NCBI RefSeq assembly: GCF_001735805.1
Contig: NZ_CP017248.1
Location: 6,448,001-6,512,000, forward strand
Direction: 5' to 3'
DNA length: 64,000 nt
From: Streptomyces fodineus
GTDB lineage: Bacteria; Actinomycetota; Actinomycetes; Streptomycetales; Streptomycetaceae
The number at the start of each line of letters is the position of its first letter. The stretch's first letter is position 1. Made by a program: the position numbers and the translations under genes. This document shows positions 25,934 through 32,689 of the stretch, piece by piece. The notes under the pieces are model-generated. The model was not told the origin of the DNA and searched no databases. It worked only from the letters and a program-made list of their open reading frames with translations.

Positions 25934-26661
25934 CGGTCCTCCGTGACGCCCAGTGCGGCCAGCAGCCGCTCGCGGTACTCGCCCAGGACCGGCTCGCGGT
26001 AGGAGCGCGGGTGGGGGCGGTCGATGGTCAGGTCGTGGCCGATGCGGCCCCGGTCCAGGACGAGGACCCGGTCGGCGAGCACGATCGCCTCGTCGACGTC
26101 GTGGGTGACGAGCAGCACGGAGGGCCGGTGGCGTTGCCACAGGTCGCGCAGCAGGCTGTGCATCCTGATGCGGGTGAGCGCGTCCAGCGCGCCGAACGGC
26201 TCGTCGGCCAGCAGGAGTTCGGGCTCGCGGACCAGGGAGCGGGCGAGCGCGGCCCGCTGGGCCTCACCACCGGACAGCTCGCCCGGCCAGGCCCGTTCGC
26301 GGCCCTTCAGCCCGACCTCGGCGAGGGCGGCCCGGCCGCGCTCCTCGGCGTCCTTGCCGTCGGTGCCGAGCAGGACGTTGTCCAGCACCCGGCGCCAGGG
26401 CAGCAGCCGGGAGTCCTGGAAGACGACCGAGACCCGCTCGGGGGCGGTGAGCCGCCCGCCGCCCGCGACTGCGTGGTCGAGCCCGGCAATCGCCCGCAGC
26501 AGGGTGCTCTTGCCCGAGCCGCTGTGTCCGAGCAGGGCCGTGAACTGGCCGGCGGGCAGGTCGAGGTCGATGCCGTCGAGGACCGTACGGCTGTCGAAGG
26601 AGCGGGTGAGGCCCCGGAGCCGGACGGCGGGGCGGGTCAGTTGCTCAGTGTGCGGCGCCAC
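25930..26661 (-). CDS. ABC transporter ATP-binding protein (SsuB/TauB-like)
   Basis: A 243-residue nucleotide-binding subunit. Walker A GHSGSGKST, Q-loop VVFQDSRLLPW, signature LSGGEAQRAALARSL, Walker B LLLADEPFGALD and the H-loop VTHDVDEA are all present. The GTG start at 26661 with GGAGG upstream lies 25 bp inside the end of the permease gene. It energises import of the substrate captured by the lipoprotein encoded at 27482-28525. Confidence 0.95.
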   Translation of the reverse strand: MAPHTEQLTRPAVRLRGLTRSFDSRTVLDGIDLDLPAGQFTALLGHSGSGKSTLLRAIAGLDHAVAGGGRLTAPERVSVVFQDSRLLPWRRVLDNVLLGTDGKDAEERGRAALAEVGLKGRERAWPGELSGGEAQRAALARSLVREPELLLADEPFGALDALTRIRMHSLLRDLWQRHRPSVLLVTHDVDEAIVLADRVLVLDRGRIGHDLTIDRPHPRSYREPVLGEYRERLLAALGVTEDR

Positions 26662-27485
26662 GACAGCACCCTCCGTTCGATGAGACGGACCACGCTGTCG
26701 GAGACCAGGCCGAAGACGCCGTAGATCAGCAGGCCGACCAGGATCACGTCGGTCTGGCCGTAGTTCTGCGCCTGGAACATCATGTAGCCGAGGCCGCTGG
26801 TGGCGTTGATCTGCTCCAGCACCACCAGGGCCAGCCAGGAGCCCGTCACACCGAGCCGGAGTCCCACGAAGAATCCGGGCAGCGCGCCGGGGATCACCAC
26901 CTGGCGGACGAAGGTGAGCCGGGACAGGCCCTGCACCTCGGCGAGTTCGACGTACCGGCCGTCGATGCCGGACAGCGCGGCATGCGTGTTCAGATAGATC
27001 GGGATGTAGACGACGATCGCGATGATGGCGACCTTGAAGGTCTCGCCGATGCCCAGCCAGAGGATGAACAGCGGGATCAGGCCGAGGGTCGGGATCGCCC
27101 GGTTGAACTGCACGGTCCCGTCGATCAGCGCCTCCCCGGTCCGGCTGAGCCCGGAGGCGAGCGCGAGCAGCACCCCTGCGGCAAGACCGATCGCGAAGCC
27201 GTATCCGGCCCGCTCCAGCGAGGTCAGGATGTCGGTGGGCAGGGTGCCGGCGGTCCACAGATGACCGGCGGTCCCGATGACCGTCCAGGGAGCCGGGATG
27301 GCACCCGTGTCGAGCGCTCCGGCGGCGGAGGCGGCGGCCCACACGGCGAGGACGAGGAGGGGGCCGAGCAGCCGGGCGGCGGGCAGCCGGCGGCCGGGGG
27401 AGAGACGCCGCCGCCTGCGGACCTGGGGGACCTCTCCGGCCTCGGCCGCCGCGACGGGGGTGGTCGTCGTGGTCACGGCGGTCAT
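26637..27485 (-). CDS. ABC transporter permease (SsuC/TauC-like)
   Basis: A 282-residue membrane protein with about six transmembrane helices after a Thr/Arg-rich cytoplasmic lead. The BPD permease EAA-type loop is visible in YVELAEVQGLSRLTFVRQVVIPGALPGFFVGLRLG. The start ATG (27485) overlaps the stop of the binding-protein gene as ATGA. Sequence and context fit the taurine/alkanesulfonate importer subfamily. Confidence 0.94.
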   Translation of the reverse strand: MTAVTTTTTPVAAAEAGEVPQVRRRRRLSPGRRLPAARLLGPLLVLAVWAAASAAGALDTGAIPAPWTVIGTAGHLWTAGTLPTDILTSLERAGYGFAIGLAAGVLLALASGLSRTGEALIDGTVQFNRAIPTLGLIPLFILWLGIGETFKVAIIAIVVYIPIYLNTHAALSGIDGRYVELAEVQGLSRLTFVRQVVIPGALPGFFVGLRLGVTGSWLALVVLEQINATSGLGYMMFQAQNYGQTDVILVGLLIYGVFGLVSDSVVRLIERRVLSWRRTLSN

Positions 27486-28525
27486 TTCCGGTACTCCTCG
27501 GGTACGGCCTTGGCGGCGATCGGCTCGAAGCGGTGGTCGAAGAGCGAGGAGACGTCGAACTTCTTCACGAACCCGCCCTCGGCGAGCAGATCGGCCGTCG
27601 CCTGCTCCCACTTGATCGCCTCGTCCCAACTGGGCGGGAACAGCGGCTTGTTGGCGAGCTTGGCGATGCCCCGCGCCTGCTCCGGGGTCAGGTTCTGCGT
27701 CTTGACGTAGAACTCCTCGTTCCAGACGTCCGGGTGCTCGTACTGCCACACCTGTCCCTGCGCCCACTGCGGGATGTAGGCGGCGATCGCGGCGGCCTTC
27801 GCGGGGTCGTTCAGCACGGACTGCGGGGCCCACAGCAGGTTGAGCAGGTCGACGACGTCGGTGGGGATGGTGTGGGCGCCCTTGGACCCGTACTGCTTGA
27901 GGTAGGCCGGTGCCTGGCTGATGGCGAGCGGGGCCACGTCGACCTGCCCGGACTGCAGCGCGGTGAAGAACTGGTTGCTGGTCAGCGGGACCAGCTTCAC
28001 CTCGTCGTACTTCAGGCCCGCCTGCTTCAGCGCCCGCAGCAGGACCACACCCTGGGCCTGGCCCTGCGAGAACGCGAGCCGCTTGCCCTTGAAGTCGTCG
28101 ACGGTGTGGATGTCGCTGCCGGGCTTGGTGGCGAAGAGGTAGTTGGGCTTGCGGGTGATGTCGATCGCCACGATCTTCGCCGTGAAACCCTGGTAGTGCG
28201 CCTGGATCGGCGGGATGCCCGCGTTGTTGGCGAGCTCCAGGGACCCCGCGCGGAAGGCGTTGATGACGTCCGGGCCCGCCCCGATGTTCAGCCAGTTCGA
28301 CACGGTGAACGGCAGCTTGGGCAGCTTCGCCAGCCGGAACTGCAGCTGCTGCTGGCCCAGGTACGAGGCGATCTTCAGGCTGGTGCCCGCCGGGACCTTG
28401 TCCGCGAGCGGCTTGGTCGAGGCGCCCTGGGTGTCGGCGGCGGCATCGCCCTTCGCGCAGCCGCTGAGGCCCACGGCGGCGGTGGACGCGCCCAGCAGGG
28501 AGGTGAGAAAGACACGACGGTGCAT
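27482..28525 (-). CDS. Substrate-binding lipoprotein (SsuA/TauA-like)
   Basis: A 347-residue extracytoplasmic solute-binding protein. The N-terminus has Arg-Arg, a hydrophobic stretch and the lipobox LSGC (VFLTSLLGASTAAVGLSGC), giving a lipid-anchored Cys. The mature protein has the NMT1/SsuA-like fold: INAFRAGSLELANNAGIPPIQAHYQG, FKGKRLAFSQGQAQGVVLLRALKQAGL, then ALQSGQVDVAPLAISQAPAYL. It probably binds a sulfonate or sulfate ester. GGGAG lies 8 bp before the ATG inside the palindrome GGGAGTCCTCCC, so the site can be masked. A cysteine-ending leader peptide lies upstream. Confidence 0.92.
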   Translation of the reverse strand: MHRRVFLTSLLGASTAAVGLSGCAKGDAAADTQGASTKPLADKVPAGTSLKIASYLGQQQLQFRLAKLPKLPFTVSNWLNIGAGPDVINAFRAGSLELANNAGIPPIQAHYQGFTAKIVAIDITRKPNYLFATKPGSDIHTVDDFKGKRLAFSQGQAQGVVLLRALKQAGLKYDEVKLVPLTSNQFFTALQSGQVDVAPLAISQAPAYLKQYGSKGAHTIPTDVVDLLNLLWAPQSVLNDPAKAAAIAAYIPQWAQGQVWQYEHPDVWNEEFYVKTQNLTPEQARGIAKLANKPLFPPSWDEAIKWEQATADLLAEGGFVKKFDVSSLFDHRFEPIAAKAVPEEYRK

Positions 28526-28563
28526 GGGAGGACTCCCGGGAGAAAGGCGGGAAGACAGGAGGC

Positions 28564-28602
28564 GAATGCAGGGAGGGAATGCAGGAAGGGAAGGCAGGAA
28601 GA
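28564..28602 (-). repeat. Three 13-bp repeats in the operon's mRNA leader
   Basis: Three successive units, GAATGCAGGGAGG, GAATGCAGGAAGG and a variant GAAGGCAGGAAGA on the plus strand. In the minus-strand transcript they read as pyrimidine-rich units containing CCTCCC and CCTTCC, able to pair with the Shine-Dalgarno GGGAG of the binding-protein gene 30-40 bases downstream. Confidence 0.65.
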
Positions 28603-28674
28603 ATTCCGGGAAAGACAAGCCGGAAGAAGAGAACTCACGCAGCAGGAAACACGCGCTTCATGCGCGGCAATGTG

Positions 28675-28734
28675 TCAGCAACAGAGGGTGCGACAGCTCG
28701 TGAGGTGGCTCATGAACAGCATGTTCCTGGCCAT
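28675..28734 (-). CDS. Cysteine-ending leader peptide (19 aa)
   Basis: The short frame MARNMLFMSHLTSCRTLCC starts at ATG 28734, with AGGGG 7 bp upstream, and stops at 28675. It ends in Cys-Cys with a third Cys five residues earlier, in a genome where Cys codons are rare, and stands 150 bp before a sulfur-compound transporter operon. Polycysteine upstream frames of this kind mediate cysteine-responsive attenuation in mycobacteria. Shorter starts at 28722 or 28713 would keep the Cys tail. Translation is inferred. Confidence 0.6.
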   Translation of the reverse strand: MARNMLFMSHLTSCRTLCC

Positions 28735-28767
28735 GAGCGACCCCTGTCAACATTCGGAGTTTCTGAA

Positions 28768-29967
28768 TTAAATAGCCCCAGGTGACGCGCCCAGCGGATC
28801 CCGGAACACCACGTCAAGGGCCACTGAACCGCCCGCCACCGCCAGCACGGAATCCGGGAAACTCGTCGGCAGCACCGCCGCCGTACGGCGATTTCCGGCC
28901 GCCTCCCGCAGCGCGCCCAGGCACTCCTCGAAGTGGAGGGCACCGACCTCGGTGACGACGACCGTCTCCGGGTTGAGCACATCGAGCAGCAGCCCGGCCG
29001 CCCGCCCGGTCGTCCGGGACCGCTCGACCAGCAGCCGCCGGGCCACCGCGTCCCCGGCCGCCGCTGCGGCCACCACATGCATCGGATTGGCCGAGCCGAT
29101 CACCCCGGCCGCACGGGCCCGCCGGCACAACGTCCGCTCGCTCAGCTCCACTTGAAGGCAGCCGCTACGGCCGCACGGGCAGGGCTCGGTGCCGCCCGGC
29201 ACCGGCAGATGCGCGATCGCCCCGGCCGCCGAACGCGGCCCGTGGTGCACCTCGTCGTTGGTGGCGAAGGCCGCGTCGACCACGTTGCCCACGAACAGAT
29301 GCAGCACGCTCCGGCTGCCCCGGGTCCGCCCGAACAGCCGCTCCCCGTTCACCAACGCCCGTGCGTGCCCGTCCACATGGACCGGCAGGCCGGTGCGGGC
29401 GCCGAGCAGCTCCCGCACCGGCACCTCGCGCCAGCCCAGCAGCTGGTGCTCGACCACGGTGCCCGTCTCCCGGTCCACCCAGCCGCCGACCGCCACTCCG
29501 ACGCCCAGCGGCCGGCGGCCCGGCACCCCGGCGAGCAGCTCCGAGAGCGCTCCGGCGGCCCGCGCCAGCACCCAGCGGGGATCGGTGCGTTCATGCTTCA
29601 GCTCGCGCCGGGCCACCACCCGGCCCCGCAGATCCAGCAGCGCGACCGTCGTGTACGGCACCGCCACATGCACCCCACCGACCAGGAACCCCGTGTCGTC
29701 GAGGTCGACGGGGACATGCGGCCGGCCGACCCCGTTCGAGCGCCGGGGCGCGGCGGACTCCCGGATCAGGCCGAGCCCGGTGAGCCGGGCACAGTGCTCG
29801 GTGACCGACGCGGGCGACAGTCCCGTCAGCCGGGCGACGGTGCTGCGCGCCACCGGCCCGTGCTCCAGCACGGACCGCAGCACGACACTGGCGCTGGTGC
29901 GCAGCCGGTCGCTGTCGGCGGCACGCGGAGCGGGCGGGACAAGGGGGGATACCGCGGTACGGGGCAT
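28768..29967 (-). CDS. ROK-family transcriptional regulator
   Basis: A 399-residue repressor/activator. The N-terminal winged helix (VVLRSVLEHGPVARSTVARLTGLSPASVTEHCARL) is followed by a sugar-kinase-like ROK domain with GGVHVAVPYTTVALLDLRG, GVGVAVGGWVDRETG and the zinc motif CPCGRSGCLQ. The ATG at 29967 has GAGGA 12 bp upstream inside a small inverted repeat. It is immediately upstream of, and co-oriented with, the sulfur operon, ending 34 bp before the Cys-rich leader, so it is the prime candidate for its regulator. ROK proteins normally sense sugars; here the ligand is open. Confidence 0.93.
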   Translation of the reverse strand: MPRTAVSPLVPPAPRAADSDRLRTSASVVLRSVLEHGPVARSTVARLTGLSPASVTEHCARLTGLGLIRESAAPRRSNGVGRPHVPVDLDDTGFLVGGVHVAVPYTTVALLDLRGRVVARRELKHERTDPRWVLARAAGALSELLAGVPGRRPLGVGVAVGGWVDRETGTVVEHQLLGWREVPVRELLGARTGLPVHVDGHARALVNGERLFGRTRGSRSVLHLFVGNVVDAAFATNDEVHHGPRSAAGAIAHLPVPGGTEPCPCGRSGCLQVELSERTLCRRARAAGVIGSANPMHVVAAAAAGDAVARRLLVERSRTTGRAAGLLLDVLNPETVVVTEVGALHFEECLGALREAAGNRRTAAVLPTSFPDSVLAVAGGSVALDVVFRDPLGASPGAI

Positions 29968-30065
29968 GGAGGACCGTCCTCGGGAACGGGGCCGACACGT
30001 CTCGGAGTTCGAGGGGTTCGCATGTCGAGGGGTGCGAAGCGAGAGGCGTGCCGAGCGGTCCGCCC

Positions 30066-30152
30066 CTACCCCGGGCGGCGACAGGTGGCCGTGCCCTGGC
30101 GTCGCAGGTCGACATAGCGACGCGACGTGAAGTACCGGGCCTGGGCAACCAT
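30066..30152 (-). CDS. Streptomyces-type putative leader peptide (28 aa)
   Basis: A 28-residue frame from ATG 30152 to the stop at 30066. Its core TSRRYVDLRR and later TATCRRPG match the pattern SRR-x-VDL...CRR of small leader peptides often found upstream of sulfur-metabolism genes in Streptomyces. No ribosome binding site precedes it, but TAGCTT sits 7-12 bp upstream, consistent with a leaderless transcript. It lies 98 bp before the ROK gene. Confidence 0.7.
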   Translation of the reverse strand: MVAQARYFTSRRYVDLRRQGTATCRRPG

Positions 30153-30397
30153 GCGTTCGAAGCTAGCAAACGGAGGCTTTGGCGGGAACCCACAGCCCCG
30201 CCTCGCCGTGGGGAAGTGAGCCGAGTGTGTCCACCTCAGTGACCGGTATCACGCCGTACCCGGTGTAACCCACATCCTTTGTGCGGAGCCCACCAAGGCC
30301 CTGCTCAAGCCTTTGTCGACCGATGACGGTGATCGACGCGAGCGGCCCGGTATAGCGTCACGGTGTTCCCACCTGTCCACTCACCCGCGGAGTCCCC

Positions 30398-30979
30398 ATG
30401 AGCACCGCCACCGTCACCGCTCGCCCCGGCGCAGTCCTCGCCGACCTGCTGCCTGCGTCCCGTGTCCGCGACGCGGCCCTCGTCGCCGGCGGTGCCGTGC
30501 TCACCGGCCTCGCGGCCCAGCTGGCCGTCCCGGTGCCCGGCTCCCCGGTGCCGGTGACCGGCCAGACCTTCGCCGCGCTGCTCGTCGGCACCGCGCTCGG
30601 CGCCCGCCGCGGCTTCCTCTCCCTCGCCCTGTACGCGCTCGCCGGTGTCGCGGGCGTGCCGTGGTTCGCGGGCGGCACCTCCGGCGCGGCCTCCGTCTCC
30701 TTCGGCTACATCCTCGGCATGCTGCTCGCCTCGGCGGCCGTCGGCGCCCTGGCCCGGCGCGGCGCGGACCGCTCGCCGCTGCGCATGGCGGGCGCGATGC
30801 TCCTCGGCGAGGCGATCATCTACGCCGTCGGCGTGCCCTACCTGGCCCTCGCCGCCGACCTGTCCCTCGCCAAGGCGGTCGCGCTCGGCCTCACCCCGTT
30901 CCTGATCGGCGACGCCCTCAAGGCGGCCCTGGCGATGGGCGCGCTGCCCACCGCCTGGAAGTTCGCCGGCAAGCGCTAG
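30398..30979 (+). CDS. bioY: Biotin transporter substrate-specific component
   Basis: A 193-residue S-component of the energy-coupling-factor biotin importer. Six hydrophobic segments and the family patterns AQLAVPVPGSPVPVTGQTFAALLVG, LYALAGVAGVPWFAGG, SFGYILGMLLAS and the final GLTPFLIGDALKAALA are clear. No ECF A/T components lie nearby, so it would use a shared module or act alone. Its stop codon overlaps that of the decayed FAD-oxidase relic on the other strand. Confidence 0.94.
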   Translation: MSTATVTARPGAVLADLLPASRVRDAALVAGGAVLTGLAAQLAVPVPGSPVPVTGQTFAALLVGTALGARRGFLSLALYALAGVAGVPWFAGGTSGAASVSFGYILGMLLASAAVGALARRGADRSPLRMAGAMLLGEAIIYAVGVPYLALAADLSLAKAVALGLTPFLIGDALKAALAMGALPTAWKFAGKR

Positions 30980-31080
30980 ACGCCGTAGTTCCTGCGGAAA
31001 GAGGTTCGCCGGGTCGTACGTCTCCTCGACCCCGGCGAGCCTCTTTCGCGTCTCGGGGTCGTACGGCGGTGACCAGCTCG
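30976..31080 (-). pseudogene. C-terminal relic of a berberine-bridge FAD oxidase
   Basis: The last 30 or so codons of a BBE-domain flavoprotein survive: PPYDPETRKRLAGVEETYDP followed by ANLFRRNYGV and a stop. This is the typical ending (YDP-x-NLF-R-N) of FAD-linked oxidases. Everything upstream is gone, replaced by the end of nei. The same DNA can fold as a hairpin (30998-31016 with 31027-31046) and may now serve as the bioY terminator. Confidence 0.7.
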
Positions 31081-31082
31081 AT

Positions 31083-31892
31083 TCAGGGCTTCTGGCAGGT
31101 GGGGCACCAGAAGAGGTTGCGGGCGGCGAGGCCGGCGGTGCGGATCTCGGTGCCGCAGATGTGGCAGGGGAGGGTGGCGCGGCGGTAGACGTACACCTCG
31201 CCGCCGTGGTCGTCGACGCGGGGCGGGCGGCCCATGGCCTGCGGGGTGTGCTCGGCCCGGACGGTGTCGATCCTGTTGTTCCGGACCCCTTCGTGCATCA
31301 GCGCGACGAGGTCGCCCCAGAGGGTCTCCCACTCGGCCGGGGTGAGGTCCTTGCCCGCGCGGTAGGGGTCGATGCCGTGCCGGAAGAGGACCTCGGCGCG
31401 GTAGACGTTGCCGACACCGGCGACGATCTTCTGGTCCATGAGCAGCGCGGCGATCGTCGTACGGCTGCGGGAGATCCTGCGGTACGCCGCGTCCGGGTCG
31501 GCGTCCTCGCGGAGCGGGTCGGGGCCGAGGCGGTCGTGTACGGCCCGCTTCTCGACGTCCGTGATCAGCGCGCAGGTGGTGGGGCCGCGCAGGTCCACGT
31601 ACGCGGTGTCGTTCCTGAGCCGGAGGCGGACGGTGTCGGTCGGCGGGGGTGCGGGGGCGTCACCGAAGCCGACCTTGCCGAACAGGCCGAGGTGGATGTG
31701 GACCCAGTCGGTGTCCCGGAAGCGGAGGAAGAGATGCTTGCCGTGCGCTTCGGTGGCCGTCAGCTCGGCTCCGTCCAGCAGGGCGGCGGCGTCGGAGAAC
31801 TTGCCCTGGGGGCTGGTGACGCGCGGGACGGTGCCTTGGAAGCGCTCGGCGTAATCCTGGGCCAGCCGATGGATGGTGTGCCCTTCGGGCAA
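31083..31892 (-). CDS. nei: Formamidopyrimidine-DNA glycosylase/endonuclease VIII family protein
   Basis: A 269-residue base-excision-repair glycosylase/AP lyase. The N-terminal PEGHTIHRLA gives the catalytic Pro and Glu of the Nei branch. The H2TH region has MDQKIVAGVGNVYRAEVLFRHGIDPYRAG, and the C-terminal zinc finger is CHICGTEIRTAGLAARNLFWCPTCQK with four Cys. A TTG start at 31892 places Pro at position 2 as required by the mechanism. Whether it prefers oxidised pyrimidines or purines is not decidable here. Confidence 0.94.
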   Translation of the reverse strand: MPEGHTIHRLAQDYAERFQGTVPRVTSPQGKFSDAAALLDGAELTATEAHGKHLFLRFRDTDWVHIHLGLFGKVGFGDAPAPPPTDTVRLRLRNDTAYVDLRGPTTCALITDVEKRAVHDRLGPDPLREDADPDAAYRRISRSRTTIAALLMDQKIVAGVGNVYRAEVLFRHGIDPYRAGKDLTPAEWETLWGDLVALMHEGVRNNRIDTVRAEHTPQAMGRPPRVDDHGGEVYVYRRATLPCHICGTEIRTAGLAARNLFWCPTCQKP

Positions 31893-31924
31893 GGCGAGGG
31901 TGTCCTTCCGGTTCTTTCCGGCCC

Positions 31925-31958
31925 GCCCACCCGTCTCGGCCGGCCGAGACGGGTGGGC
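31925..31958. terminator. 34-bp perfect palindrome between rpiB and nei
   Basis: GCCCACCCGTCTCGGCC at 31925-31941 is followed directly by its own reverse complement (31942-31958). It lies 20 bp after the rpiB stop on the minus strand and probably ends or attenuates that transcript before nei. Confidence 0.7.
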
Positions 31959-31978
31959 CGATGCCGAGCCGACGGAGC

Positions 31979-32464
31979 CTACTGCTGAGGGTGGTGCGCA
32001 GGGATCGGCGGCAGGTCGCCCGTCGTCTCGTACGCCGACAGCATGTCGATCCGTCGGATGTGACGCTCGTCACCGGAGAACGGCGTGTTGAGGAAGGTCT
32101 CGACGAACTTCGTCGCCTCCTCCGTGCTGTGCATGCGCGCACCCACGGCCACGACATTGGCGTTGTTGTGCTGCCGGCCGAGCGACGCGGTCTCCTCGCT
32201 CCAGGCCAGTGCCGCCCGCACGCCCTTCACCTTGTTCGCGGCGATCTGCTCCCCGTTGCCGGAGCCGCCGATCACGATGCCGAGGGCGTCGGGGTCCGCG
32301 GCCGTACGCTCGGCGGCGCGCAGGCAGAAGGGCGGGTAGTCGTCCTGGGCGTCGTAGATGTGCGGCCCGCAGTCGACGGGCTCGTGCCCCGCCGCCTCGA
32401 GCCAGTCGACGAGGTGGTTCTTGAGTTCGTAGCCCGCATGGTCGGAGCCGAGATACACGCGCAT
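31979..32464 (-). CDS. rpiB: Ribose-5-phosphate isomerase B
   Basis: A 161-residue LacAB/RpiB isomerase interconverting ribose-5-P and ribulose-5-P. It starts MRVYLGSDHAGYELK with the phosphate/substrate-binding SDHAG. The active-site loop is GIVIGGSGNGEQIAANKVKGVRAALAWS; Ser replaces the Cys nucleophile seen in the E. coli enzyme (GTGIG), as in other actinobacterial RpiB. HNNANVVAVGARM completes the signature. No ribosome binding site is evident, so it may be translated from a leaderless or coupled message. Confidence 0.94.
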   Translation of the reverse strand: MRVYLGSDHAGYELKNHLVDWLEAAGHEPVDCGPHIYDAQDDYPPFCLRAAERTAADPDALGIVIGGSGNGEQIAANKVKGVRAALAWSEETASLGRQHNNANVVAVGARMHSTEEATKFVETFLNTPFSGDERHIRRIDMLSAYETTGDLPPIPAHHPQQ

Positions 32465-32560
32465 GCCATGAGTGTGACACGCCCCATCCGGGGCAGCAGC
32501 CTCGGGTCGCGACGCCGGATCACCGGACCGCCAGGCCTGGAAAATGTGAGCGGGACCATA

Positions 32561-32606
32561 GAACCTCAAGGGAACCTCAAGTAACGATACGGATTCAGAG
32601 GTTCCC
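32561..32606. promoter_or_regulatory. Operator-like repeats upstream of the APC permease
   Basis: GAACCTCAAG occurs twice in tandem (32561-32570, 32572-32581), and an inverted GAGGTTCCC (32598-32606) is the exact complement of GGGAACCTC (32570-32578). It lies 84-129 bp before the permease start, where a regulator dimer or oligomer could bind. Confidence 0.5.
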
Positions 32607-32689
32607 GAATCGGTTCGCCTCCGATTCACTGGACCGACTCGTACACCGCTCGTACGACATGTTCCGCCTGGCGTAAAGGAAATCCGTCC

